This document shows, in pieces, positions 49,994 to 58,119 of a DNA stretch of 64,000 nucleotides. Numbering within the stretch: position 1 is the stretch's first letter; the number at the start of each line of letters is the position of its first letter. The position numbers were made by a program, and so were the translations under genes. Source of the DNA: Brachybacterium phenoliresistens (lineage in GTDB: Bacteria; Actinomycetota; Actinomycetes; Actinomycetales; Dermabacteraceae); contig NZ_KK069991.1 of the NCBI RefSeq assembly GCF_000576425.1, positions 306,953 to 370,952 on the forward strand. Reading direction: 5' to 3'. Below the pieces are notes generated by a model. That model was given only the letters and a program-made list of their open reading frames with translations, had not been told where the DNA came from and ran no database searches.

Positions 49994-51157
49994 ATGACCG
50001 CCCACCCCGCTCCCGCCCCTGCCCTCCCGGCCCCGACGCCGGACGACTACCTCACCCCTGAGCAGCTGCACCGCGCCCTCACCCTGCGCGACCTCACCGA
50101 CCCCGGCCAGGGGCAGCACGCCATGCAGCTGCTGCTCGCCGCCGTCACCGACGCCCTGCGCCCGTCCGGGGGCGGGACGGTCCGCACCGTGCGCACCCCG
50201 CCCATCGTCCCCGTGCGCGACAACTACGACCGCCTGGGCTACGCCCCGGACGACGTCACCCGCGCCCGCCGCTACACCCGGTACCTCTCGCCGACCACGA
50301 TGCTGCGCAGCCACACCAGCGCCCAGCTGCCGGCGATCCTCGAGGAGTACCGGGGCCGGGAGGGCGAGGGTGTGGACGAGCTGATCGTCGTGCCCGGACT
50401 CGTCTACCGCCGCGACGCGGTGGACCGCAGCCACGTCGGGGAGCCCCATCAGGTCGACCTGTGGCGGCTGCGCGAGGACCCCGGCACCTCCGACGCCGAC
50501 ATGCTCGCCATGATCGACGCGGTGGTGGAGGCCGTGCTGCCCGGCGCGCGGCGCCGCCTGACCCCCGCCACCCACCCGTACACCCACGGCGGCCGCCAGA
50601 TCGACGTGCTGCTGGATGGGCAGTGGCTCGAGATCGCCGAATGCGGGCGCATCCATCCGGCGGTGCTCGAGCGCTCTGGCCTGGACCCGCGCCGATGGTC
50701 CGGGCTGGCGCTCGGCATGGGCCTGGACCGGGCGCTCATGCTGCGCAAGCAGATCCCTGACATCCGCCTGCTGCGGGCGCGGGATGCGCGGGTCCTCGCG
50801 CAGATGCGCGACCTCGCGCCGTGGCGGCCCGTCTCCTCCCAGCCCGCCGCCCGTCGCGACCTGTCCGTGGTGCTGCCCGCCGGGGAGGACGAGGAAACCC
50901 TCGGCGACCGGGTGCGCACCGCCCTCGGGGACGATGCCGAGCTGCTCGAGTCCGTCTCGATCCTCTCCCGTACCCCGGCCGCGCAGCTGCCGGCCGCGGC
51001 GCGGGAGCGCCTCGGCATCGGCCCCGAGCAGGAGAACCTGCTGATCCGCATCGTGCTGCGCCCCCTGGAGTCCACGCTCTGGGCCGCCGAGGCGAACGCC
51101 CTGCGCAACCGCGTCTACCGGGCGGTGCACGAGGGGCCGGTGCTCGAGCTGATCTAG
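49994..51157 (+). CDS. PheS-like class II ligase fused to an FDX-ACB domain
   Basis: A 387-residue stand-alone protein. Residues about 50-285 are a phenylalanyl-tRNA-synthetase alpha core: RSHTSAQLPAILEEY, motif 2 GLVYRRDAVDRSHVGEPHQVD, then GQWLEIAECGRIHPAVLE, and motif 3 ALGMGLDRALMLRKQIPDIR. Residues about 290-387 are a ferredoxin-fold anticodon-binding (FDX-ACB) domain (AARRDLSVVLPAG, STLWAAEANALRNRVYRAVH), normally at the end of PheT. The N-terminal coiled coil of PheS is absent. This is the layout of mitochondrial PheRS. The usual FTEPS segment of the Phe pocket reads YTHGGRQ, so specificity may differ. From memory, NCBI names such proteins PheS-related mystery ligase (SrmL); not verified. 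ATG 49994 has CAGGAG. Confidence 0.85.
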   Translation: MTAHPAPAPALPAPTPDDYLTPEQLHRALTLRDLTDPGQGQHAMQLLLAAVTDALRPSGGGTVRTVRTPPIVPVRDNYDRLGYAPDDVTRARRYTRYLSPTTMLRSHTSAQLPAILEEYRGREGEGVDELIVVPGLVYRRDAVDRSHVGEPHQVDLWRLREDPGTSDADMLAMIDAVVEAVLPGARRRLTPATHPYTHGGRQIDVLLDGQWLEIAECGRIHPAVLERSGLDPRRWSGLALGMGLDRALMLRKQIPDIRLLRARDARVLAQMRDLAPWRPVSSQPAARRDLSVVLPAGEDEETLGDRVRTALGDDAELLESVSILSRTPAAQLPAAARERLGIGPEQENLLIRIVLRPLESTLWAAEANALRNRVYRAVHEGPVLELI

Positions 51158-51234
51158 CGGCACCTGACGAAGGCCGAGGATGCGGTGGTGAGCCGTCCTC
51201 AGGGCCGCCCGCGCCGGTTGTGACCGAACTGAGG

Positions 51235-51250
51235 CCCGGTCGAGACCGGG
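51235..51250 (+). terminator. inverted repeat after the PheS-like gene
   Basis: CCCGGTC-GA-GACCGGG, about 80 bp after the stop and 30 bp before the lipoprotein start; terminator or operator. Confidence 0.4.
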
Positions 51251-51280
51251 TCGTCACCAAGGGGCTGGGAGCATCGCCTC

Positions 51281-52090
51281 ATGACCACCCACATCCGTCG
51301 CGGCTTCGCGGTCACCCTCGCCGTGCTCGCTCTCGCCGCGTGCGGTACCGCGGAGCCAGAGGCCGTTCCTTCTCCAGAGAGCACGCCGGCAGCCGTGGTC
51401 AAGGCGACGACCAAGGCCCCGATCATCACCGAGACGACGGAGGCGGCCACCACGACGCCGACTCCGACGGATCCGATGATGCGAGCGCTGGAGATCTCCT
51501 GCCACGCCGAGGGCGAGGCTGGGGGAGAGGAGTTCTCGAGCCTGGAGGAAGCCTGGGCCGCACCCGCGGAGCAGCGATACAGCTGCGACGTCGATCGCGT
51601 CTCGAGGTCGCAGTGGATGGACGTCGAGGCTGAGGCCTATGAGGCCGCCGGCTACGACAACGGGGACATCTCGACCTTGTACTTGCTCTGCGCGAAGCCG
51701 GGCCTCGGGTACGGCGGAGATCTCAACACCTACAGCGATGGCCAGCAAGCCGAGCTCGCGGCCGCCCTCGTGCTCTGTCCCGATCATCCCGACGCGCCTG
51801 TCGTGCGCGATCGGATCGAGGCCTCGATCGTCGAGGACCGACTCATCGCCGAGGGTCGCGTTTTCTTCGACGGCACCTACCGGGTCGGAGAAGACGTCCA
51901 GCCCGGAACCTACGTGCTCGAGCGCGAGGACAGCCCGGTCGAGAATTGCTACTGGGAGCTCCTGGACGAGGATGGCGACATCATCGACAACAACTTCATC
52001 TCGAGCGCGTTCCGCGTCGAGATCACCGTTCCGAGCAGTGCCTACTCGCTGACCACCGAAGGCTGCGGCAGGTTCGGGCCCGCCGAGTAG
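51281..52090 (+). CDS. hypothetical lipoprotein
   Basis: A 269-residue exported lipoprotein: signal with RR near residue 6, hydrophobic stretch and lipobox LALAAC with Cys21. A Thr/Pro/Glu-rich wall-spanning linker follows (about residues 22-65). The globular part has three or four Cys residues that could form disulfides (ISCHAEGE, YSCDVDR, LLCAKPG, VLCPDHPD) and a C-terminal module (GTYRVGEDVQPGTYVLE...CYWELLDEDGDIIDNNF) reminiscent of extracytoplasmic beta-sandwich repeats in actinobacterial lipoproteins. No function assigned. GGGAG lies 12 nt before ATG 51281. Confidence 0.75.
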   Translation: MTTHIRRGFAVTLAVLALAACGTAEPEAVPSPESTPAAVVKATTKAPIITETTEAATTTPTPTDPMMRALEISCHAEGEAGGEEFSSLEEAWAAPAEQRYSCDVDRVSRSQWMDVEAEAYEAAGYDNGDISTLYLLCAKPGLGYGGDLNTYSDGQQAELAAALVLCPDHPDAPVVRDRIEASIVEDRLIAEGRVFFDGTYRVGEDVQPGTYVLEREDSPVENCYWELLDEDGDIIDNNFISSAFRVEITVPSSAYSLTTEGCGRFGPAE

Positions 52091-52177
52091 AAGTCAGCCT
52101 GGTGGGCGTGTGCACTCAACTGGCTGGCCACCGAGTTCTTGCTGCCGCGAGTCGTGCTGATAGGGGATGATAGGGGC

Positions 52178-52951
52178 ATGTCCCATGAACCGAGCAGGCC
52201 AGCCGACCTCGAGCTCGATGACTTAGTCGACGCAATGGATGAGCTACTGGGGATCTGGGAGCGTTGGGTTGCGATCGGATCCATTCGGCTCAATCCGCGC
52301 AGAGAATTTTCAAAGACGCAACGTCAAGCCGCAGTCATCGTCACGCTCACACAGCACCTTTTCCAACTTGTTAAGACGGTGCGCCCCTATCTTCCCGAAT
52401 CGTTGCCGATTACACTGGTTCCGGTCGCCCGAGAAGCGCTGGAGACGGGTATTTGGGTCGTGTGGATGGACCGGTTCGAGGATGCGGCCGAAGCCGCCAT
52501 CAATGAGGCGGATCGGAATCGCAAGAACTTGAGGGAAGCAATGGTGAAGAGTGCCCTCATTCCGGAAGGTATGTCGACAGCCATTCCGGACTGGAGCAAG
52601 CTTGATGTCGCGGAGTCTCAGCATCTCAGAAGTTTCGAGAAGATGACGGACGCCCTCGGTCTCCCGGAGATGTACGCCTACTATCGGATGCTGTCCGAGC
52701 TCTCGCACCCCGGGATCCATGTTGCCGACGAGTACATCCTCGAGAAGCCGGACGGTTCGCCGGCCTTTCGGGATTCCGCCTCGCCGGGCATCGAGAGTAT
52801 TTTGGCAACACGCCTACTGCCGTTCTTCTTGCTCAAGGCGGCTAGGATTGTTTCCTACATGACCCGAGATGTCGAGCAGCGTCGCGAAGTACGGGCGGTC
52901 GCCCGAAAGCTTCGTGTCGACTCGGAAAGGCTGTTCGGGCCGACCTGGTGA
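52178..52951 (+). CDS. hypothetical helical protein of lower GC content (possible DUF5677-like)
   Basis: A 257-residue, mostly alpha-helical cytosolic protein. By eye its GC is in the mid-50s per cent against above 70 per cent around it, and codons such as TTT, ATT, GAA and AAT are frequent, so it is probably recently acquired. Segments such as LVPVAREALETGIWVVWMDRF and YYRMLSELSHPGIHVADEYI recall DUF5677-type proteins, but the match is weak and from memory. The start ATG 52178 is chosen (AGGGG upstream); ATG 52139 is in frame. No integrase or partner gene is visible. Confidence 0.65.
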   Translation: MSHEPSRPADLELDDLVDAMDELLGIWERWVAIGSIRLNPRREFSKTQRQAAVIVTLTQHLFQLVKTVRPYLPESLPITLVPVAREALETGIWVVWMDRFEDAAEAAINEADRNRKNLREAMVKSALIPEGMSTAIPDWSKLDVAESQHLRSFEKMTDALGLPEMYAYYRMLSELSHPGIHVADEYILEKPDGSPAFRDSASPGIESILATRLLPFFLLKAARIVSYMTRDVEQRREVRAVARKLRVDSERLFGPTW

Positions 52952-53145
52952 ATAGTATTGCCTGAAGGATGGACTTGAATTTTACGAGAGTCTGGGGTCT
53001 CTCCGATCTTCTGACATGGCGGGAGATCACCATCGGTCGTCCGAGTCCGCCCCGCCTTCGCACATCACCAACCAGCACCTCCACTGGAGGGAAGCTGTGG
53101 TCGACACGGTAGGGGCGGGGTGGGAACAGGCGAAGGAGCCGCGCT
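52952..53145. other. lower-GC spacer after the orphan gene
   Basis: 194 bp that continues the lower GC content for about 90 bp, then returns to normal. An 80-codon minus-strand frame crosses it but looks spurious. No repeat or att-like sequence is recognised. Confidence 0.4.
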
Positions 53146-54132
53146 TCAGAGCAGCTCGCGGATCCGCTCGATGATCTTCGCGGTGGACACGCCGTAGCGG
53201 TCCTCGAGGGTGGGCAGGGCGCCGGCGTCGAGGAACGCGTCGGGCAGGCCGATGGGCGTGACCCTCTCGCCGATCCCGCGGCCCACCAGGGTGCGGGCCA
53301 CGGCGTCGAACAGCCCGCCGACCACCGAGTGGTTCTCGGCGGTGAGGACCAGGCGGCCCTTGCCGAGCGCGGCGACGACGCTCTCCTCGTCGAAGGGCTT
53401 GAGGGTGGGGGAGTGCAGCACGGCCACGCCCACGCCGTCCTTCTCGAGCTGCGCTGCGGCCTCCAGCGCGCGCTCGGTCATCAGGCCGGTGGAGATGATG
53501 AGGACGTCCCCGCCCTCGCGGATCATCGTCGCCTTCCCGAGCTCGAAGGAGTAGCCGTACTCGTCGAGCACCGCGGGCACCTTCCCGCGCAGCAGCCGCA
53601 TATAGGTGGGGCCGTCGCTCGCGGCCAGCTGGGGGACGGCCTGCTGGATGTCGATCGCGTCGCAGGGGTCCACGATGGTCAGGTTCGGCATGCCGCGCAG
53701 GATCGCGACGTCCTCGGTGGCCTGGTGGGAGGGGCCGTAGCCGGTGGTCAGGCCCGGCAGCGCGCAGACCATGTTGACGTTGAGGTCCGCCTCGGCGATG
53801 TCCAGGCACAGGAAGTCGTAGGCCCGCCGGGTGGCGAACACCGAATACGTGGACGCGAAGGGGATGAAGCCCTCCATCGCCAGGCCCGTCGCGGCGCCCA
53901 GCAGCGCCTGCTCGGCCATGCCGATCTGGTAGAAGCGCTCCGGCATCGCGTCGCGGAGGATGTGCAGGTCGGTGTACTTCGCGAGGTCTGCGGAGAGCCC
54001 GACGATGCGCTCGTCCTCCCGCGCCGCCTCCAGCAGCGCGTGGCCCAGCGGGGCGGCGACGGTGCGCTGCCCCTCCTTGGCGATGTCGACGCTCATGGCG
54101 CCGCTGGTCAGCTTCGGGGTGGTGGTGCTCAT
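53146..54132 (-). CDS. transketolase-like protein, C-terminal subunit
   Basis: A 328-residue pyrimidine-binding plus C-terminal domain of a split transketolase. Features: RFYQIGMAEQALLGAATGLAMEGFIPFASTYSVFATRRAYDF (the Glu activates TPP), GLTTGYGPSHQATEDVAILRGMPNL, TYMRLLRGKVP and LVLTAENHSVVGGLF. It requires the N-terminal subunit encoded upstream, with which it overlaps by four bases. Split pairs of this kind act on unusual ketose phosphates, for example AptA/AptB on apulose 4-phosphate or SqwGH on sulfofructose 6-phosphate. ATG 54132. Confidence 0.9.
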   Translation of the reverse strand: MSTTTPKLTSGAMSVDIAKEGQRTVAAPLGHALLEAAREDERIVGLSADLAKYTDLHILRDAMPERFYQIGMAEQALLGAATGLAMEGFIPFASTYSVFATRRAYDFLCLDIAEADLNVNMVCALPGLTTGYGPSHQATEDVAILRGMPNLTIVDPCDAIDIQQAVPQLAASDGPTYMRLLRGKVPAVLDEYGYSFELGKATMIREGGDVLIISTGLMTERALEAAAQLEKDGVGVAVLHSPTLKPFDEESVVAALGKGRLVLTAENHSVVGGLFDAVARTLVGRGIGERVTPIGLPDAFLDAGALPTLEDRYGVSTAKIIERIRELL

Positions 54133-55094
54133 CGGGCGTCGTCCTTCTGCGGGGAGGCGACCAGCGCCTCGTGCGACTGCTTCAGCGTCTCGTGGGCGCG
54201 CGCCCACTCCTCCTTCTCGACCCGCATGAAGTGGAGCTTCTCGCGGTCCTCGAGGAAGTCGACGCCCTTGCCCAGCCGGGTGTCGGCGATGAGCACGCGG
54301 GGGCGGGGGCCCTGGATCTCGCGCAGCTCGATCAGGGCGGCGAGGACGGCGGCGACGTCGTTGCCGTCGCAGCGGCGGGCGATCCACCCGAAGGCCTCGA
54401 ACTTGTCGGTGACCGGCTCCATGGAGAGCATGTCGGTGCTCTTCCCATCGGCCTGCTGGTCGTTGAAGTCGACGATCGCGATGAGGTTGTCCAGCCGGTG
54501 GTGCCCGGCGACCGCCGCGGCCTCCCAGGTGGAGCCCTCGCCCAGCTCGCCGTCGGAGAGCAGGTTGTAGACGAACCGGTCCGATCCCTTGCGCTTCAGC
54601 CCCATGGCCACGCCGTTGGCGATGCCGAGACCGTGGCCCAGGGAGCCGCCGGAGATCTCCACGCCCGGGGTGTAGGTGCGCATGGAGGACATGGGGAAGC
54701 GGGAGTCGTCGGTCGCGTAGGTCTCCAGCTCCTCGAGCGGGAAGAACTTCGCCTCCGTGAGCGCCGCGTACAGCGCCAGCGCGTAGTGGCCGATGCTCAG
54801 CTGGAAGCGGTCCCGGTCCTCGGACTCGGGGTCCAGCGGATCCAGGCGCAGCTGGTCGGTGAACAGCACCGCGAGCACGTCGGCGATGTCCAGGGCCTGG
54901 CCGATGTAGCCCTGGCCCTGCACCTCCGCCTGGATCAGGGAGTTGCGGCGGATCCGATAGGCGGCCTCCTGGATGCGGGCGATGCGCTCCGGATCCAGGG
55001 CCGTGTCCCGGGCCGAGGCCGGGGCCGATGCGGCCTGCGGGGCGGGCGGCCCGGCGGACGCCTCGGGGACGGGCGGGGTCTGCGGTGTGCTCAT
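54129..55094 (-). CDS. transketolase-like protein, N-terminal subunit
   Basis: A 321-residue TPP-binding half. GDGE-type motif SDGELGEGSTWEAAAVAGHHRLDNLIAIVDFNDQQADG binds the pyrophosphate through Mg2+. His and Gly loops lie in FQLSIGHYALALYAAL and EISGGSLGHGLGIANG. An extra N-terminal tail of about 30 residues is rich in Ala and Pro. It is coupled on both sides by four-base overlaps: after the FadR-type regulator and before the C-terminal subunit. The three genes form one autoregulated operon. Confidence 0.9.
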   Translation of the reverse strand: MSTPQTPPVPEASAGPPAPQAASAPASARDTALDPERIARIQEAAYRIRRNSLIQAEVQGQGYIGQALDIADVLAVLFTDQLRLDPLDPESEDRDRFQLSIGHYALALYAALTEAKFFPLEELETYATDDSRFPMSSMRTYTPGVEISGGSLGHGLGIANGVAMGLKRKGSDRFVYNLLSDGELGEGSTWEAAAVAGHHRLDNLIAIVDFNDQQADGKSTDMLSMEPVTDKFEAFGWIARRCDGNDVAAVLAALIELREIQGPRPRVLIADTRLGKGVDFLEDREKLHFMRVEKEEWARAHETLKQSHEALVASPQKDDAR

Positions 55095-55828
55095 GTCTCT
55101 CCTCGCGGGGCGGGGGCGGTGTGGGGGCGCGGGCGCGAGACGCGGCGCCAGCGCTCGAAGTGCTCGACCATCGCGGCGCTCACCGCCTCGCGGCGGCGGG
55201 AACGCAGGGCCCGCGTGATCTCGAAGTGCACCTCGTCGGTGGTGAACATCTCCGGGATCACGCCGCCGTTCTCGGCGATCTCGCGGCTGATGACGACGCG
55301 GCGGCGCTCCAGCAGCAGGTCGTGCAGGGCCTGGTTCATGCTCCCGACCATGTAGGTCATGATCGGGTTGTCGAGGATGTCGAACAGGGCCAGGTGGAAG
55401 TCGTGATCGGCCTTCAGCCCGGCGGCGAAGTCCCGCGCGGCGGAGGCGTCGATCATGTCGTGCACCGTCTGCTCGAGCGCCAGGATCTGGGCCTCGGTGA
55501 CGTGCTCGAGGATCCGCGGGGCGATCGCGATCTCGAGCATCTCGCGGGCCTGGGCGATCTGCGCGGTCGAGACGAGGCCCGCCCGCTGCATCAGGGTGAA
55601 CACGTTGCCGGTCCCGCTGGTGGACGGATCCACCAGCATGTTCCCGGAGCCCTGGACCTTCTGCAGCATGCCCAGCATCTGCAGGCCCGAGAGCCGTTCG
55701 CGCACCTGCGACCGGGACAGGCCGCTGATCTCCGCCAGGCGCCGCTCGGTGGGCAGACGGATCCCCTTCTCGGTCCGGGTCCCCTCCCGCACGAGCGTGT
55801 CCAGGAACTCCAGGGCATCGGAGTCCAT
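55091..55828 (-). CDS. GntR/FadR-type transcriptional regulator (FCD domain)
   Basis: A 245-residue regulator. The winged helix lies at residues about 20-70 (RLPTERRLAEISGLSRSQVRERLSGLQMLGML). The all-helical FCD ligand domain covers about 90-225, with the metal/ligand residues in DHDFHLALFDILDN and DEVHFEITRAL. Start ATG 55828 has a near-perfect GAAGGAGGT. It leads the split-transketolase operon and faces the SDR/isomerase/TRAP operon. FadR-type proteins bind sites of the form TnGTnNNACnA; three related ATTGGTC/GACCAAT palindromes in the spacer fit it. Confidence 0.9.
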   Translation of the reverse strand: MDSDALEFLDTLVREGTRTEKGIRLPTERRLAEISGLSRSQVRERLSGLQMLGMLQKVQGSGNMLVDPSTSGTGNVFTLMQRAGLVSTAQIAQAREMLEIAIAPRILEHVTEAQILALEQTVHDMIDASAARDFAAGLKADHDFHLALFDILDNPIMTYMVGSMNQALHDLLLERRRVVISREIAENGGVIPEMFTTDEVHFEITRALRSRRREAVSAAMVEHFERWRRVSRPRPHTAPAPRGET

Positions 55829-55965
55829 GGGACCTCCTTCGGTCGTGGGGGACGGGCGAGAGGATCGAATCACGCCGACCCCGCCGCGGCAACGCGTCCC
55901 GCCCGCCGCCTGAGGGCCTGCACCGGATGACGGCGCAGGTCAGGGGCGGACAGCAGGGCACAGAA

Positions 55966-55979
55966 ATTGGTCGACCAAT
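55966..55979. promoter_or_regulatory. FadR-type operator candidate 1
   Basis: ATTGGTCGACCAAT, a perfect 14-bp palindrome. Confidence 0.7.
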
Positions 55980-56143
55980 GATCTGCGGACGCCGCGCGAG
56001 ACGGGGCCGGTGCGTGCGGGGGCGCGCAGGCGGCACGACGGGAGAGGTGGCGGCGGACGGCGCGACGGGGGACGGAAGCGCCGACGGGGCGGCATGCGGG
56101 AAACCGGCAGGGTGGCATGCGGGGACGGAAGGCGGCGACCAGG

Positions 56144-56158
56144 ATTGGTCTGACCAAT
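56144..56158. promoter_or_regulatory. FadR-type operator candidate 2
   Basis: ATTGGTC-T-GACCAAT, the same arms as site 1 with a one-base centre. Confidence 0.7.
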
Positions 56159-56214
56159 AGTGCGGATCTTCCATGCCTGTGGCCTGCGGCGATGTCCGCG
56201 AGCCTCGTCCGGGG

Positions 56215-56228
56215 ATGGTCGGACCGAT
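56215..56228. promoter_or_regulatory. FadR-type operator candidate 3 (degenerate)
   Basis: ATGGTC-G-GACCGAT: core GGTC-G-GACC (56217-56225) conserved, flanks diverged. Confidence 0.5.
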
Positions 56229-56334
56229 TGTCCGTGCCGGGGCCACTGCATAGCGTCTCCTCCCAGAAGCTCCGCCCGGCGTCCCGGGCGGCCCGCGCCG
56301 AGCGCGGCGCCACGACGATGTGAGAGGACCCGCG

Positions 56335-57141
56335 GTGAACGACACGACTCCCGCCCCCGCCCCCCAGACCGGCGACCAGCAGACCGTGCAGCGCACGGCC
56401 GTGGTCACCGGCGGTGCCGCGCCCCGCAGCATCGGCCGCGCGACCGCGCACCGCTTCGCCCGGGAGGGATGGGCCGTGGCGATCCTCGACCGCGACGGCG
56501 AGGGCGCGAAGGCCGTCGCCGAGGAGGTCGCCGCCGAGCACGGCGTCCCCACCGCCGGGTTCGCCGTCGACGTGACCCGCAGCGCCGCCGTGGACGACGT
56601 GGCCGCACAGATCGCCGCCTCCGAGCTGCCCGTCGTCGGCGCCCTCGCCAACATCGCGGGGATCGCCTCTCCCGTGCCGTTCCTCGAGGTCACCGACGAG
56701 CTGTGGGACACGATCATCGCGGTGAACCTCACCGGCTCCTTCTACACCTCCCGCGCCTTCCTGCCGGCGATGCTCGAGGGCGGGTACGGCCGCGTGGTCA
56801 ACATGTCCTCCGTCTCCGCGCAGCAGGGCGGCGGCGTCTTCTCCAAGACCCCGTACTCCGCCGCGAAGGCCGGGGTGCTGGGGCTGACCCGCTCCCTGGC
56901 CCGCGAGATGGCGCCGCACCAGATCACCGTCAACGCCATCGCCCCCGGCGCCGCGGACACCAACATCCGCGCGGCCGATGCCACCGAGGAGTCGGAGGCC
57001 GCCATCAACGCCTCCATCCCGATGGGCCGCCAGGCCTCCCCCGAGGAGATCGCCGCGCTGGTGGTGTGGCTGTCCGGCCCCGACGCCGGCTACATCACCG
57101 GCACCACCCAGTCCATCAACGGCGGCGCCTACATCTCCTGA
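56335..57141 (+). CDS. SDR family oxidoreductase
   Basis: A 268-residue classical SDR. Cofactor loop VVTGGAAPRSIGRATA at about residues 23-38 (with a two-residue insertion relative to TGxxxGIG), ILDRD after beta 2 (Asp, NAD preference), the NNAG position altered to NIAG, the catalytic Ser in NMSSVSA, YSAAK with Tyr about 174 and Lys about 178, and the C-terminal SGPDAGYITGTTQSINGGAY. It probably oxidises a polyol or sugar alcohol. The start is GTG 56335 with AGAGGA upstream. First gene of the SDR-isomerase-TRAP operon. Confidence 0.9.
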   Translation: MNDTTPAPAPQTGDQQTVQRTAVVTGGAAPRSIGRATAHRFAREGWAVAILDRDGEGAKAVAEEVAAEHGVPTAGFAVDVTRSAAVDDVAAQIAASELPVVGALANIAGIASPVPFLEVTDELWDTIIAVNLTGSFYTSRAFLPAMLEGGYGRVVNMSSVSAQQGGGVFSKTPYSAAKAGVLGLTRSLAREMAPHQITVNAIAPGAADTNIRAADATEESEAAINASIPMGRQASPEEIAALVVWLSGPDAGYITGTTQSINGGAYIS

Positions 57142-57209
57142 GGATCCCGGCGCGGCGTCGACGACGCCGCGCCCCCGCCCCTCCGCCCCGCTCCCGAGAC
57201 CAGGACCCG

Positions 57210-58073
57210 ATGACGCGCTCCTCGCTGCCCTCTGCCGCCCTGCCCGACGCCGACCGCGTGGGCGTCTCCACCATCTCCTTCCGCCACCGTCCCCTCGCCG
57301 AGGCGCTCGCGCTCATCGCCGGCATGGGCGCGACCCGAATCGACCTGGGGGCGATCCCCGCGGTCACCGATCACGTGCCGGTGCCCTTCACCGGCGACCC
57401 GGCCGCCCTCGCGGCAGAGGTCGCCGCGGCCGGGCTCGCGGCCGATGCCGTCAACGCCGACCCGGGCGATCTCAACGACCCCGCCCTGGACGAGGGGCGC
57501 CTCGAGGAGACCCTCGAGGGCCTCGCCGCGCTCGCCGCGGCCTGCGGCGGCGCGCTCATCGTCCCGGCCGGCCGCGCCGATCACCGCCCCGTGCGCGACC
57601 ACGCGGCCGACATGGCGCTGATCGCCGAGCGCCTCGACCGCGCCGCGGGGATCTGCGGCCGCCATGGCGTGCGCCTGCTGGTCGAGGTGCTGCATCATCG
57701 CCGCTACATCCACACCATCGCCGCGGCCGAGGAGCTGCTGGACCGGGTGGGCCCGGACAGCATCGGCCTGCTGCTGGACGTCTCCCACGTCGTCGCCGGC
57801 GGGGAGGACCCGGTGGCCTGGGTGCCGCGCGCGGCGCCGCGGATCGAGCGCGTGCATCTGCGCGACGCAGTCCCCGGCGACCTCAACCTGTCCCTCGGCG
57901 CCGGGCAGGTCGACCTCCCCGGCGTCGTCGCCGCCCTCGAGGAGCACGTCCCCGGCGTGCGGTACGTCCTCGAGCTCGAGACCCACGACATCGCCGAGCA
58001 GGACCGCGAGGCCGATGTGGCCCGCAGCCTGGCCCTCGTGCGGGATCTCGTCACCGGCGCGGACGCGGGCTGA
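57210..58073 (+). CDS. sugar phosphate isomerase/epimerase (TIM barrel)
   Basis: A 287-residue AP_endonuc_2/xylose-isomerase-like barrel. It begins VGVSTISFRHRPLAEALALIAGMGATRIDLG. Metal-ligand positions appear in LLVEVLHHRRYIHTI (Glu, His), IGLLLDVSHVVAGGED (Asp, His), ERVHLRDAVPGDLN (His) and YVLELETHD (Glu). Relatives interconvert aldoses and ketoses or epimerise ketoses, including branched sugars. Between the SDR and TRAP genes, it probably prepares a ketose for the kinase and transketolase. ATG 57210. Confidence 0.85.
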   Translation: MTRSSLPSAALPDADRVGVSTISFRHRPLAEALALIAGMGATRIDLGAIPAVTDHVPVPFTGDPAALAAEVAAAGLAADAVNADPGDLNDPALDEGRLEETLEGLAALAAACGGALIVPAGRADHRPVRDHAADMALIAERLDRAAGICGRHGVRLLVEVLHHRRYIHTIAAAEELLDRVGPDSIGLLLDVSHVVAGGEDPVAWVPRAAPRIERVHLRDAVPGDLNLSLGAGQVDLPGVVAALEEHVPGVRYVLELETHDIAEQDREADVARSLALVRDLVTGADAG

Positions 58074-58119
58074 CCGCGCCGGCGCCCCTCGCCGAACCCC
58101 GTACTCCGAAGGAGGAGAC

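Larger units (their letters stand above)
55829..56334. other. 506-bp divergent regulatory region of the catabolic locus
   Basis: No gene. It holds three related palindromes (listed separately) at 138, about 315 and about 387 bp from the regulator start; the last two are about 177 and 107 bp before the SDR start. A run of repeated GGCATGCGGG/GACGGAAG-type segments lies at about 56085-56135. The region is long for this genome, consistent with multi-site repression or looping. Confidence 0.6.

Noticed and set aside
52842..53084. 80-codon minus-strand frame in the low-GC spacer
   Set aside because: No ribosome site or leaderless box, no hydrophobic or domain pattern, overlaps the orphan gene end.
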